32,651 nt of DNA. It comes from a virus. The first letter of the stretch is position 1, and each line of letters opens with the position of its first letter. Below are positions 14,818 to 22,282 of this stretch, in pieces. The stretch is taken from positions 1 through 32,651 of IMG/VR virus record IMGVR_UViG_3300043419_001725; one strand, given 5' to 3'. The notes beneath the pieces are model-generated. The model was not told the origin of the DNA. It did no database searches and was given only the letters and a program-made list of their open reading frames with translations. Both the position numbers and the translations under genes were made by a program.

Positions 14818-16148
14818 TTTAATTCCGTTATTACGCACCTTATTTTACCGGTATTTTGGTCTCTCGGTATTTCATCTACAATTTCAAATTGTAACGGTAA
14901 ATTACCGACTCTTTTAACAATTTCAGCACGAAGTTCATCCAAAACAGAATCGTTAAAATTATCTTTGATTACTATTTTAAAATATAACGATTTATCTGAT
15001 TTTTGGTAGAGTTGGAACATACTAATTTCCTCTCTTTTTGACATAACAGTATAAAAGTTAACAGAAGGTATTCTTGAGTTACTTTCCGAAATGACCATGT
15101 CATCAACCCTACCGTCTATTTTAGAAACAACTAAAGGTCTTGATATATTATATTCAACATTCTCATTTAACGTAACAACATCATTTGTTTTGTAACGAAT
15201 AAATGGCATAACATAATTCATAAATGAAGTACCAATAATTGTATTTGAGTTGTCAAACTCGGTAAATGAATATGTTAAATCATTATGATAGGATTCACTA
15301 TCGTTAGATTGATACATAAAAGAAACTTTTTCCACTTGACCGTAGTGCATTTTTAAATTAAATCCAAACACTTGTTTAATTTTATCACCCCATATGTCTA
15401 AACATTTTTCAGATGCTCCATGTATTGATTTAATATATGGTAACCTTACGTTATGTTTTTCCAATAAACAGGATAACCAAAATGCAGTTGATGGATAGGT
15501 TACTATGGTTGTTGATTTACTTTGATTGATTAAATCGACATAATATAAAATGGTGTCGTCATTTAAATGGAATGGAGAAATATAAATTCGTTTCAACTCA
15601 TAATCTTTCACCACCAAGTCATTCATGTCTTTAGGAGAATGTCTTCTAATCCATATTGTCCATTTATCATAAAGGTCACCACCATGTGATTTGAAACTAT
15701 GTAGAATATATGCGGCTTCTTTTTTGTACATGGAATCTTCACCATAGAACTTTAATCTACTTCCGGTTGACCCCGATGTTTTAAATAAGATTTTATTACC
15801 GTTGTAGTTTTTAGAAATAAAATCACCAAAATTATCGTAAATAATATCTTTGGTTAGTAACGGTAATTTTTTAACGTCATCAAATGATTGTATTTTTGGA
15901 TTGAATCCATACTTCGCGAATAATTTACCATAATACGGTACGTTATCGTTACAATGTTTTAAAATCTGTTTTAATTGGTCGAATTGGTATTCTTTTGACC
16001 TATCATAAGACCAATTGTCTACTTCATTTAAGAAGTCACAGGTATCGGAAAACGTTTTACCATATCTATGTTTGAATGGTACTAAATCATAATAAATTTT
16101 TTTTATGAATTTAGGTTGTTTCTTTATTACTCGATTAATTATTCCCAT
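14814..16148 (-). CDS. PaaK/CapK-like adenylate-forming enzyme
   Basis: 444 residues. The ATP-binding loop TSGSTGS at 124-130 and the later blocks (SIHGASEKC, MHYGQVEK, MPFIRYKTNDVV) follow the phenylacetate-CoA ligase / CapK / F390-synthetase pattern. Such enzymes activate a carboxylate as an acyl-adenylate, and CapK-type members occur in capsule loci with unknown substrates. Overlaps the HAD gene upstream by 14 bases and the aminotransferase downstream by 4. The pairing suggests an acyl or amino-acyl decoration of the glycan (inference). Confidence 0.82.
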   Translation of the reverse strand: MGIINRVIKKQPKFIKKIYYDLVPFKHRYGKTFSDTCDFLNEVDNWSYDRSKEYQFDQLKQILKHCNDNVPYYGKLFAKYGFNPKIQSFDDVKKLPLLTKDIIYDNFGDFISKNYNGNKILFKTSGSTGSRLKFYGEDSMYKKEAAYILHSFKSHGGDLYDKWTIWIRRHSPKDMNDLVVKDYELKRIYISPFHLNDDTILYYVDLINQSKSTTIVTYPSTAFWLSCLLEKHNVRLPYIKSIHGASEKCLDIWGDKIKQVFGFNLKMHYGQVEKVSFMYQSNDSESYHNDLTYSFTEFDNSNTIIGTSFMNYVMPFIRYKTNDVVTLNENVEYNISRPLVVSKIDGRVDDMVISESNSRIPSVNFYTVMSKREEISMFQLYQKSDKSLYFKIVIKDNFNDSVLDELRAEIVKRVGNLPLQFEIVDEIPRDQNTGKIRCVITELK

Positions 16149-16455
16149 TAAAAAAGTCGTTTGAATTTATTGCCTTATCATCTATAAAGAAATCCGCATT
16201 AAATTTAACACCGGCCCTTAATTCGTGAAATTTTAAACCAAAACCTACTAATTGGTGGTACGTCTGTTCGTACCAATTCTTTTTAGAAACACAACCTCGT
16301 GCAGTTTCCACAATGATACGGTTACCTTTATCATATAAGTCATTAACGACTTTAATTCTGTCGGTAAATGGTTCCGCATTAAGGTAATCCCAATTACCAT
16401 CTTCCTTTTTCTTTGTGTCACACAATGTGTTATCTAAATCAAATACGTATATCAT
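16135..16455 (-). CDS. HAD-superfamily phosphatase-like protein (capsule type)
   Basis: 106 residues. Motif I FDLDNTL (D6, D8), motif II-like VETARG, motif III/IV-like FFIDDKA. The short size without a cap matches the small HAD proteins found next to glycosyltransferases in capsule and LPS loci. Likely dephosphorylates a sugar-phosphate or polyol-phosphate. Overlaps the GT2 gene upstream by 4 bases and the PaaK-like gene downstream by 14. A second HAD of related type lies at 25593. Confidence 0.8.
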   Translation of the reverse strand: MIYVFDLDNTLCDTKKKEDGNWDYLNAEPFTDRIKVVNDLYDKGNRIIVETARGCVSKKNWYEQTYHQLVGFGLKFHELRAGVKFNADFFIDDKAINSNDFFNGNN

Positions 16456-17231
16456 TTTAAACTTCTATTTTCTACAATTTTTTTATCAGATATCATATCA
16501 CCATATCTTTCGTAAATCTTTTTAGCATTGGTAAAGTATTGTTGTTGGAAGAACTGTTGATTTTTGTTCCTTGAAGTTCCCCACTCAACTTTTGATACGT
16601 AATCAATCCAATAAAGACCAGAAACTTTATTTAGTTCTTTAACTGCCCGTAAACAAATGTCCAAGTCATCGTATGAACATGGTGCAAACCAATCATCATA
16701 GTAATTTAATTTTTCAAAGTCTCTAAAATCGTACATAATTGGACCTCTGTTCGCATATTCCCTTGCATAGAATATGTCTCTACTTGAGTTGTCTTTACTT
16801 GCAACATCCACATAGTTAATTGCACCTGTTGATTTGTTGTATATGTTATTGTGAGCAACAAAAGAAGTCACCGAAAACACATCATCAAATGACAGGAAAG
16901 GTTGTAACATTCTTTGGTCAAAATTCTTTTCTTTAATGACCATATCGTCTTGAATTGAAACAACGTAATCGTTTTCTACTAACTTCATTCCCGCGTTGTT
17001 TGCTCTTAATTCAAATACGTCGTCGGTGTAAACATAATCTACTTTAACATTTGACCTAAGATAAGGAAGAATATCTTTTACTCTGGCTTCGGTACCGTCA
17101 GTACAACCATCAAATACTACAATTACCTGATTTACATTTTCACTTATGGTGTCTTTAATACCATGACAAACAAAGTCAATAAGATTTTCTTTATTATGTG
17201 TTGTCAATAAAACTGAAACATTTTTACCCAT
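16452..17231 (-). CDS. Family 2 glycosyltransferase
   Basis: 259 residues. GT-A nucleotide-binding start VSVLLTTHNKENLIDFV, VVFDGCTDGT, RANNAGMKL, then the metal-binding acidic motif QDDM at 94-97 (normally the DxD of GT2). The later DDLDICLRAVKEL block matches the typical catalytic-base region. It transfers a sugar from an activated donor to a glycan or lipid acceptor in the cytoplasm. Overlaps both neighbours by 4-8 bases. Confidence 0.87.
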   Translation of the reverse strand: MGKNVSVLLTTHNKENLIDFVCHGIKDTISENVNQVIVVFDGCTDGTEARVKDILPYLRSNVKVDYVYTDDVFELRANNAGMKLVENDYVVSIQDDMVIKEKNFDQRMLQPFLSFDDVFSVTSFVAHNNIYNKSTGAINYVDVASKDNSSRDIFYAREYANRGPIMYDFRDFEKLNYYDDWFAPCSYDDLDICLRAVKELNKVSGLYWIDYVSKVEWGTSRNKNQQFFQQQYFTNAKKIYERYGDMISDKKIVENRSLK

Positions 17232-17916
17232 ATATTCTCGGTTGATTAAAATTATATTTTATAACATAATTTGGAAAATTTAAACTCTTCAAATTATGTT
17301 TGATTGATAGATTGGTTAAGATACTTTGGTCGTGCCTGTGGTCTTTAAAGTTTGGAAGATTAGGTAAACCACATGTGTTAGGGATGTCGGTTAAAATCTT
17401 TTCATCCTCCATAAATTCAAACCATTCTTTGATTAAGTTGATATTGAAATCATTCTTTTTTAATGCCATTATACCCGCTTCTAATTGAACGGAATTGTAG
17501 TAACTATCATTGTCACAATCCATTAAAACAAAACAATCTCTTTTAGTCCATTCCCCATGTTTATAACCTCTATTAATTAATAACAAATCATTGTTATTGA
17601 AGTGGTCTAATACGATATCAAAAAATATTTTTTCGGGGATGTCAGTTGAGTCGATGTAGATTAATATCTCATCATCATTTAATTTCTGTAACTCATTTAG
17701 GATAATAAAAGGTTTCCATATCCAATAACCGTAACCTCTTTTTTGGTCAAACAAGTTTGAAAATTCATCCATAAACTCACTTGGTAAATCATTGTCTGAT
17801 TTTACAATTAGATTATTTACCCCTATTTGTGTTAAATGTTGCAAAAGATTTTTTTGTGATTCTACAAAGTTACCTTTAGCAAATGTTAGAACTTTTATCT
17901 TATCGTATTGATTCAT
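17224..17916 (-). CDS. Putative glycosyltransferase (GT-A-like)
   Basis: 230 residues. KRGYGYWIWKPFIILNEL at 59-76 followed by DEILIYIDSTDIPEK and later DHRHDQSILTNL are the hallmarks of a family of nucleotide-diphospho-sugar transferases found in polysaccharide loci. IDSTD (88-92) is the likely metal/donor site. Exact donor and acceptor unknown. It lies one base after the two-part glycosyltransferase gene. Confidence 0.7.
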   Translation of the reverse strand: MNQYDKIKVLTFAKGNFVESQKNLLQHLTQIGVNNLIVKSDNDLPSEFMDEFSNLFDQKRGYGYWIWKPFIILNELQKLNDDEILIYIDSTDIPEKIFFDIVLDHFNNNDLLLINRGYKHGEWTKRDCFVLMDCDNDSYYNSVQLEAGIMALKKNDFNINLIKEWFEFMEDEKILTDIPNTCGLPNLPNFKDHRHDQSILTNLSIKHNLKSLNFPNYVIKYNFNQPRIYG

Positions 17917-17917
17917 C

Positions 17918-19333
17918 TTATGAAATTAATTTTCTAACACTTTCCTCTAAATTCACTTCGTGACCTTGGGTCTTATGAGAATCTAATTGTAAATGTTTTA
18001 ATAACCCATTGGTTAATGCCATTTTTTTGTTTTTAACAAACGTATAATAAGTAATGGACCTTTCATGTGCATGACCACACGTCTTCGTTTCTTTAATTTC
18101 ATTTGCAACAGGACTAAACCATTTCATGTAATCATTGAAAATGTCGGACCTAAATGTTGTGTTAGAAGTTGAAGACCAAAACGCCTGTGGGTTTTGAGAT
18201 AGAACTCTATTAACGTAAGCCATTAAGTCAAACTTATACATTCTTTTAACAACCGGTAAAATGTGTTCATTCCATTCAGGGTTCATAATAAATTGAAAGT
18301 GACCCATAGGGAACGGAACATAACCGACCATCTGAACCCCATCAGAAAGGATTTTACTTTGGTGTACACTAAAATGTTCATCTAACATAATATCATACTC
18401 AAACAAATTCACATACTTTGTTTTAATCAAATTATGTTTCCAAAGGATATACCAACCGGTATAAGATGTGAATAAAGGATATTGTTCTAAATTGTTTTCA
18501 TAGTCACGTGCAACAATTAAATTATCTAAATGTGATAACTTATCTATAGGACGATTACCTAAGAAAACATATTTGTAAGAATAAAGATTTTTAAATTTAT
18601 TGTTCTCCTCAAAAGTTAAAATTAAATCTTGGTCGTGAACAAAAATAAATGTCTCACACAAATCTCTATCGTTTATATCAATCGGTAAATCTTCAGAGTA
18701 TTGTTCCGAAAATTTCTTTCTATTTTCTTCCCACTTTTCATTTGTTTGACCCACAGATAAGTGAGTTACCCTAACATCGTACATAACACCAATGTCAACG
18801 TTGTCTAAGTAATTTGGTAAACAAAAACTTAAATCATAAAAGTGAAAACCATTAAACGATTCATCAAATTTATGTTTGATTCTATTTTTCTCCACCGCGA
18901 TAAATAATCCATCAACAATCACAGTTTCCTCTAAACGAGAACCACCATCTTTTGAGTATGTTGATGTCCATTTTTTCTCTTCATTCTTATGGTTTACTAT
19001 ACCGTACATTGATGAAGAAACTTCCCACCATGTTCCACTCTTTGGGAGGTATTTGGTACCGGCTAAACCTAAGATACCGTAGGTTGGGTTACGTTTAAAA
19101 TGTTTCATAACCTTGTCACCCCAATTCTTAGTATCGAATTCCAAATCGTCGTGAATAAAAACAACAATATCTGTTTTTGATTCTGATAAAATCTCATTGT
19201 ATACTTCAGGCAATGATTTATCACCCGTGTTAATTTTTTGAATAACATCTACGTCTTTGTACATACAAGTACTCTTGATTAATTCGATGTATTCTGGTTT
19301 GTCTTCTCTTGTTGAAAATCCTACTGTAATCAT
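17918..19333 (-). CDS. Two-domain glycosyltransferase-like protein
   Basis: 471 residues. The N-terminal ~220 form a GT2-like domain: ITVGFSTREDKPEYIELI, PEVYNEILSESKTDIVVFIHDD (HDD at 61-63), ILGLAGTKYLP, and FHFYDLSFCL. This pattern fits PF13712-type GTs. Residues ~225-471 are a second domain with YKYVFLGNRP, LFEYDIMLDE and GHAHERSITYYTF, not recognised and possibly a second transferase. A bifunctional enzyme adding two sugars is possible. It begins 3 bases after the upstream glycosyltransferase. Confidence 0.75.
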   Translation of the reverse strand: MITVGFSTREDKPEYIELIKSTCMYKDVDVIQKINTGDKSLPEVYNEILSESKTDIVVFIHDDLEFDTKNWGDKVMKHFKRNPTYGILGLAGTKYLPKSGTWWEVSSSMYGIVNHKNEEKKWTSTYSKDGGSRLEETVIVDGLFIAVEKNRIKHKFDESFNGFHFYDLSFCLPNYLDNVDIGVMYDVRVTHLSVGQTNEKWEENRKKFSEQYSEDLPIDINDRDLCETFIFVHDQDLILTFEENNKFKNLYSYKYVFLGNRPIDKLSHLDNLIVARDYENNLEQYPLFTSYTGWYILWKHNLIKTKYVNLFEYDIMLDEHFSVHQSKILSDGVQMVGYVPFPMGHFQFIMNPEWNEHILPVVKRMYKFDLMAYVNRVLSQNPQAFWSSTSNTTFRSDIFNDYMKWFSPVANEIKETKTCGHAHERSITYYTFVKNKKMALTNGLLKHLQLDSHKTQGHEVNLEESVRKLIS

Positions 19334-19336
19334 ATA

Positions 19337-20068
19337 TTAGTTGTTTTTGTACATAAAGTCTCTTGCGGTAAAATCGTCAACATCATTAAATAATGTTTTT
19401 TCATCTTCCCATTGTTTAGGTTCTTTTGTTGGACAATGGTCAGACTGTCCTCTGTTACATCTAATTAACCAATCCTCAAAAGATTTATGATGGTAATGGT
19501 TAATTTGTGCAACATCTGTTGGACCCTGAGGGTTCCATGGTCCTTGGAATACCTTTCCATTGGTATCCATCAATGGTGTATTAGGGTTGTGTGGTAGTTG
19601 CATCCATCCACCCGATGATGATTTTAAAATGGTTTTAATTAATTGGTCAACATCTTTACCTCTCTTGGTAAATTGTTTTAACAATGAGTTTTTATTTTCT
19701 TCTTGTCTATCCACTTGACCATTTGAACCAAAGAAATACCAATTAACCGATACTCCAAATTCATTATCGTGTTCAGTTAAAAATTCCTTTAGGTTATTGT
19801 GTTTTTTTAAAACTAAAAATTCATCAATATCCAAAAACGCAATCCAATCATAATCATCTCTAAAGTGTTTTAGGAAATGATTATATGCGTTCATTTGTTG
19901 GTGTAATCCTGGAAATTTAATTTTGTTTAAAAATGGTCTTTCCACCGGACATTTCCAATCATTTTCATACATAATGATTTCATCAAAACCTAATTTGTGG
20001 TTATAATCTAACCATTCTTCTACATAGTTTTCTTCGTCTTTTGCAATGCAAACTAATACTGTTTTCAT
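19337..20068 (-). CDS. Glycosyltransferase (GT92 / Glyco_tranf_2_4-like)
   Basis: 243 residues. VLVCIAKDEENYVEEWLDYN is the standard start of this group, followed by GFDEIIMYEND, the metal site FLDIDEFLVL (D80, D82, E83) and NHYHHKSFEDWLIRCNRG near the end. Members transfer galactose-type sugars in GT92 and various sugars in bacterial loci. Its ATG overlaps the upstream TGA (ATGA), so translation is coupled to the gp23-motif fragment. Confidence 0.83.
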   Translation of the reverse strand: MKTVLVCIAKDEENYVEEWLDYNHKLGFDEIIMYENDWKCPVERPFLNKIKFPGLHQQMNAYNHFLKHFRDDYDWIAFLDIDEFLVLKKHNNLKEFLTEHDNEFGVSVNWYFFGSNGQVDRQEENKNSLLKQFTKRGKDVDQLIKTILKSSSGGWMQLPHNPNTPLMDTNGKVFQGPWNPQGPTDVAQINHYHHKSFEDWLIRCNRGQSDHCPTKEPKQWEDEKTLFNDVDDFTARDFMYKNN

Positions 20069-20403
20069 TCTCTTAATAATTTAAATTTTTTAAAGTTATA
20101 TCCTCCGTAAACATAGTCTAAGTAAACTATGTTTCCCACAGGTCCGTTCATAGGTTGAACGGGTACCAAGTCTTGACCAATGGTTCTTATTATTTCACGG
20201 TCAATCTCTTCAGATATTTGTTCTGATAGTAAACGAGTTAATTCTTCTTCCGCACTAAGGTTGTGGAACGCTCTAAGGTCCTGAGCCATTTCAGGGACCC
20301 ATCTTGCTCTAATTCTACGAAGATTACTTCTAACTTCAATTGTGTTGAAATTGGGTTCATCATAATCTTTACCACGAAGAAGTTTGAAATTGGGTACGGG
20401 CAT
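20065..20403 (-). CDS. Short protein with permuted T4 gp23 major-capsid motifs
   Basis: 112 residues. EMAQDLRAFHNLSAEEEL and IDREIIRTI (about 38-75) match the T4 gp23 segment ELAQDLRAVHGMDADAEL...EINREVV, with IEVRSNLRRIRARW before it matching the gp23 residues that precede it. Then VPVQPMNGPVG and YVYG (about 80-100) match gp23 CGVQPMNSPTG...AVYG. In gp23 the QPMN segment comes ~130 residues before the AQDLRA segment; here it follows directly. The ORF is therefore a compact, permuted pair of capsid segments, far too short for a capsid subunit (~500 aa). It is intact and coupled (ATGA) to a glycosyltransferase, so it is not obviously a dead fragment. Role unknown. Confidence 0.65.
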   Translation of the reverse strand: MPVPNFKLLRGKDYDEPNFNTIEVRSNLRRIRARWVPEMAQDLRAFHNLSAEEELTRLLSEQISEEIDREIIRTIGQDLVPVQPMNGPVGNIVYLDYVYGGYNFKKFKLLRE

Positions 20404-20428
20404 ATTAAATTATACGAATTTTTTCTCA

Positions 20429-20452
20429 ATTAATCAAAAGATAATGATTAAT
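20429..20452 (-). promoter_or_regulatory. 8-bp inverted repeat at the RHH gene end / operon start
   Basis: ATTAATCA (20429-20436) and TGATTAAT (20445-20452), perfect arms with an 8-base spacer. It spans the stop of the RHH gene and lies 26 bases before the ATG of the gp23-motif gene. It could be an operator for the RHH protein controlling the glycan operon, or a weak AT-only hairpin. No clean T-run is directly adjacent, so it is a poor terminator. Confidence 0.35.
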
Positions 20453-20651
20453 ATTTTGAATTTTTTGCTCCGTTGGTTTGGTGTGATTCAATCTTATTTT
20501 TAAAGTCGGATTCTTTTAGGTATAAGTCAATTGCTCGGTTGACAAATTTCTGTAATGTTAGGTCGGTACCTAATGTTATTTTTTTAAATTCATGATAGTT
20601 TCTATCAATTATTTTCACACTCGTAAGTTTAGTATTTGACTTGTTGTCCAT
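20448..20651 (-). CDS. Ribbon-helix-helix-like DNA-binding protein
   Basis: 67 residues. TKLTSVKIIDRNYHEFKKITLGTDLTLQKFVNRAIDLYLKE has the strand-helix-helix outline of Arc/CopG/ParG-type repressors (polar strand ~8-15, helix 17-28, helix 32-45). Such proteins bind as dimers to short inverted repeats, and two perfect ones flank this gene (20429-20452 and 20680-20698). It probably regulates itself and perhaps the glycan block downstream (inference). Confidence 0.6.
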   Translation of the reverse strand: MDNKSNTKLTSVKIIDRNYHEFKKITLGTDLTLQKFVNRAIDLYLKESDFKNKIESHQTNGAKNSKY

Positions 20652-20679
20652 TTTATATATGTATGTAAATTTTATATCG

Positions 20680-20698
20680 GTATATAATAAATATATAC
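20680..20698 (-). promoter_or_regulatory. 7-bp inverted repeat upstream of the RHH gene (candidate operator)
   Basis: GTATATA (20680-20686), spacer ATAAA, TATATAC (20692-20698), perfect arms, 29 bases before ATG 20651. The position fits an autoregulatory operator of the RHH protein. The simple AT alternation makes chance occurrence possible. Confidence 0.35.
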
Positions 20699-20711
20699 GA
20701 TTAGGGTAAAA

Positions 20712-20735
20712 AATATCGGACTAGTGTCCGATATT
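20712..20735 (-). terminator. Intrinsic terminator of the MGCGC gene
   Basis: AATATCGGAC (20712-20721) and GTCCGATATT (20726-20735) form a perfect 10-bp stem with a 4-base loop. Read on the minus strand it is followed by a T-run (ATATTTTTTACCC), as expected for an intrinsic terminator. It lies 15 bases past the stop of the small MGCGC gene, separating it from the RHH gene, which therefore needs its own promoter or read-through. Confidence 0.85.
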
Positions 20736-20749
20736 ATTATTCAATATGT

Positions 20750-20932
20750 TTAAGTGGTTGGTGTTTCGTCAATCTGATTGTTAATGTCTTCAAGTTTTTT
20801 AACTAAGTCATTAACTTGTTGTTCCATAATTGTAACTTGTTGAGGTGGTTGAGTTGAACTACCTTCAGTTAATTGTACTGTAACTTGTGCATCAGTTACT
20901 GGTTGATTTCTTTTTTTACATCCGCATCCCAT
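20750..20932 (-). CDS. Small MGCGCKKR-start protein
   Basis: 60 residues. The N-terminus MGCGCKKRNQP gives two near-adjacent cysteines and basic residues, then a Thr/Gln-rich linker and a C-terminal coiled coil (MEQQVNDLVKKLEDINNQID). No signal peptide. Function unknown; the Cys pair might bind metal or membrane. It has its own promoter-like pair upstream and a strong terminator downstream, so it appears to be a monocistronic unit. Confidence 0.65.
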   Translation of the reverse strand: MGCGCKKRNQPVTDAQVTVQLTEGSSTQPPQQVTIMEQQVNDLVKKLEDINNQIDETPTT

Positions 20933-20956
20933 GGTTTTAATGTTTTTTTATAAATA

Positions 20957-20989
20957 TTTGGTTTATTACTTTTTATTTCTTACATTTTG
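20957..20989 (+). promoter_or_regulatory. Possible promoter for the beta-class methyltransferase
   Basis: TTTG at 20957-20960 and TACATTTTG at 20981-20989, 20 bases apart. This resembles the Bacteroidetes -33 TTTG / -7 TAnnTTTG pair with one extra base in the -7 box. Predicted start is ~26 bases before ATG 21022. Confidence 0.35.
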
Positions 20990-21000
20990 AATAAAGATAT

Positions 21001-21032
21001 CAAACATAAAACAAATTGTAAATGGAAATCAA
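21001..21032 (-). promoter_or_regulatory. Bacteroidetes-type promoter for the MGCGC gene
   Basis: On the minus strand TTG (21032-21030), 21-base spacer, then TATGTTTG (21008-21001), an exact TAnnTTTG. Transcription would start ~60 bases before ATG 20932. The upstream element lies inside the divergent methyltransferase coding start. Confidence 0.4.
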
Positions 21033-21876
21033 TAAAATTCATCACGGAGATTGTATAGACCTCTTTAAAAACGTAGAAGATAATTTCGTAGACTTAGTAA
21101 TTACAAGTCCTCCATATAATGTAGGTATTGCTTATGATGTTCATAAAGATGATGAACCAATGGGTGATTACTTAGATTGGTGTAGAAAATGGTTAACGGA
21201 AGTTTACCGTACATTAAAAGACGATGGGAGAATTGCACTTAATATTCCTTATGAAATAAATGTGAGAGAACGTGGTGGTCGTATATTTTTGGTATCTGAG
21301 TATTGGCAAATAATGAAAGAGATTGGTTTTGGTTTCTTTGGTGTTGTTGACTTAGAGGAAGACTCTCCTCACCGTTCAAAAACAACCGCATGGGGTTCTT
21401 GGATGTCAGCATCATCACCATATATCTACAACCCAAAAGAGTGTGTGATATTGGCCTACAAAAAAGATTACAAGAAGAAAAACAAAGGACAATCTCAATG
21501 GGACTACGTTGAGACTCAAGTTGAGGATGAGGAAGGTAAAGTAAAGAACAAAAGAATTTACGAAGACAAACATAAAAACGAGTTCATGGAATTGGTTTTT
21601 GGTCAATGGAAATACTTTAATGATACCAAATCATTGACAAAGGCAACATTCTCAATGGACATTCCAATGAAAGCAATTAAAATCCTTTCATATAAAGGTG
21701 ATATCGTATTGGATTGTTTTTCAGGTTCGGGAACGACTGCACTGGCCGCAAAGAAATTAGGTAGAAACTATCTTGGTTTTGAATTGTCAGAAAAGTATAA
21801 AATGATATCGGAACAAAGACTTATCGATTACGATAGACAAACAATACAGTTAGACCTATTTGAACAGGAAATTTAA
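21022..21876 (+). CDS. Beta-class DNA methyltransferase (N4-cytosine or N6-adenine)
   Basis: 284 residues. Starts NKIHHGDCIDLF, catalytic motif IV TSPPY at 28-32 (VITSPPYNVGIAY), a central ~150-residue target-recognition part, then SAM motif I DCFSGSGTTALAAKKLGRNYLGFE near 231-254. The order IV-TRD-I defines the beta class, and the family is N6_N4_Mtase (PF01555). SPPY is commoner in N4-cytosine enzymes, but TSPPY also occurs in N6-adenine ones. No restriction enzyme is adjacent. The stop overlaps the convergent DUF192 gene by 4 bases. Confidence 0.9.
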   Translation: MEINKIHHGDCIDLFKNVEDNFVDLVITSPPYNVGIAYDVHKDDEPMGDYLDWCRKWLTEVYRTLKDDGRIALNIPYEINVRERGGRIFLVSEYWQIMKEIGFGFFGVVDLEEDSPHRSKTTAWGSWMSASSPYIYNPKECVILAYKKDYKKKNKGQSQWDYVETQVEDEEGKVKNKRIYEDKHKNEFMELVFGQWKYFNDTKSLTKATFSMDIPMKAIKILSYKGDIVLDCFSGSGTTALAAKKLGRNYLGFELSEKYKMISEQRLIDYDRQTIQLDLFEQEI

Positions 21877-22232
21877 CGAACAGGGTTCTGAGGTGTACCT
21901 AAGTACATATTAACTCTATCCCCAACTTTAAAATCATTTGCAACACCGGCGGGGAACTCAATAACGTGGTCACCCAAGCCGGTGTACTTTTGCGTACAAT
22001 CTCCGTCACATGGTTGACAATTTGAGTGTATCTTACTGATAGTGTTCTTATTAACAAAAACTATATCAAGAGGAATTAGACAGTCCTTCATCCAAAAAGA
22101 ATGGTGACCCATTCCCATTTTGAAGACCATACAACCTTCTAAGGAATCTCTTCCCATCATACCTTTCATTTTTTCTTCTGAAGTCGAAAGATACTCGGCA
22201 GGGAATTTTTTATTGTTAATAATGATTGACAT
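21873..22232 (-). CDS. DUF192 family protein
   Basis: 119 residues. MKGMMGRDSLEGCMVFKM...HSFWMKDCLIPLDIVFV is the DUF192 signature (GLM.R..l..gMlF.f....fwMknt.ipLDiiFid). It continues with ISKIHSNCQPC and VIEFPAGVANDF..GDRV. In bacteria the family is usually exported. This copy lacks a signal peptide, so it is probably cytoplasmic or delivered with the virion. Function unknown. Convergent 4-base overlap with the DNA methyltransferase, and divergent from the gene at 22283. Confidence 0.88.
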   Translation of the reverse strand: MSIIINNKKFPAEYLSTSEEKMKGMMGRDSLEGCMVFKMGMGHHSFWMKDCLIPLDIVFVNKNTISKIHSNCQPCDGDCTQKYTGLGDHVIEFPAGVANDFKVGDRVNMYLGTPQNPVR

Positions 22233-22247
22233 ATTTTAATAAATATT

Positions 22248-22279
22248 TTGAAATTTGGATTTTTTTATTTATATTTTTG
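22248..22279 (+). promoter_or_regulatory. Bacteroidetes-type promoter, nearly abutting a start codon
   Basis: TTG at 22248-22250, 21-base spacer, TATTTTTG at 22272-22279 (exact TAnnTTTG). ATG 22283 is only 3 bases downstream, so the transcript would be leaderless or the next codon would have to serve as start. Same 21-base spacing as the promoter at 21001-21032. Confidence 0.4.
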
Positions 22280-22282
22280 TAC

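Noticed and set aside
20238-20429. 63-codon minus ORF overlapping the gp23-motif gene
   Set aside because: Frame-shifted shadow. The capsid-like motifs are in the other frame, and that frame couples to the next gene by ATGA.
20652-20749. tRNA or small RNA in the 98-base gap
   Set aside because: The gap is accounted for by a terminator and a candidate operator. No cloverleaf or conserved T-loop sequence was seen.
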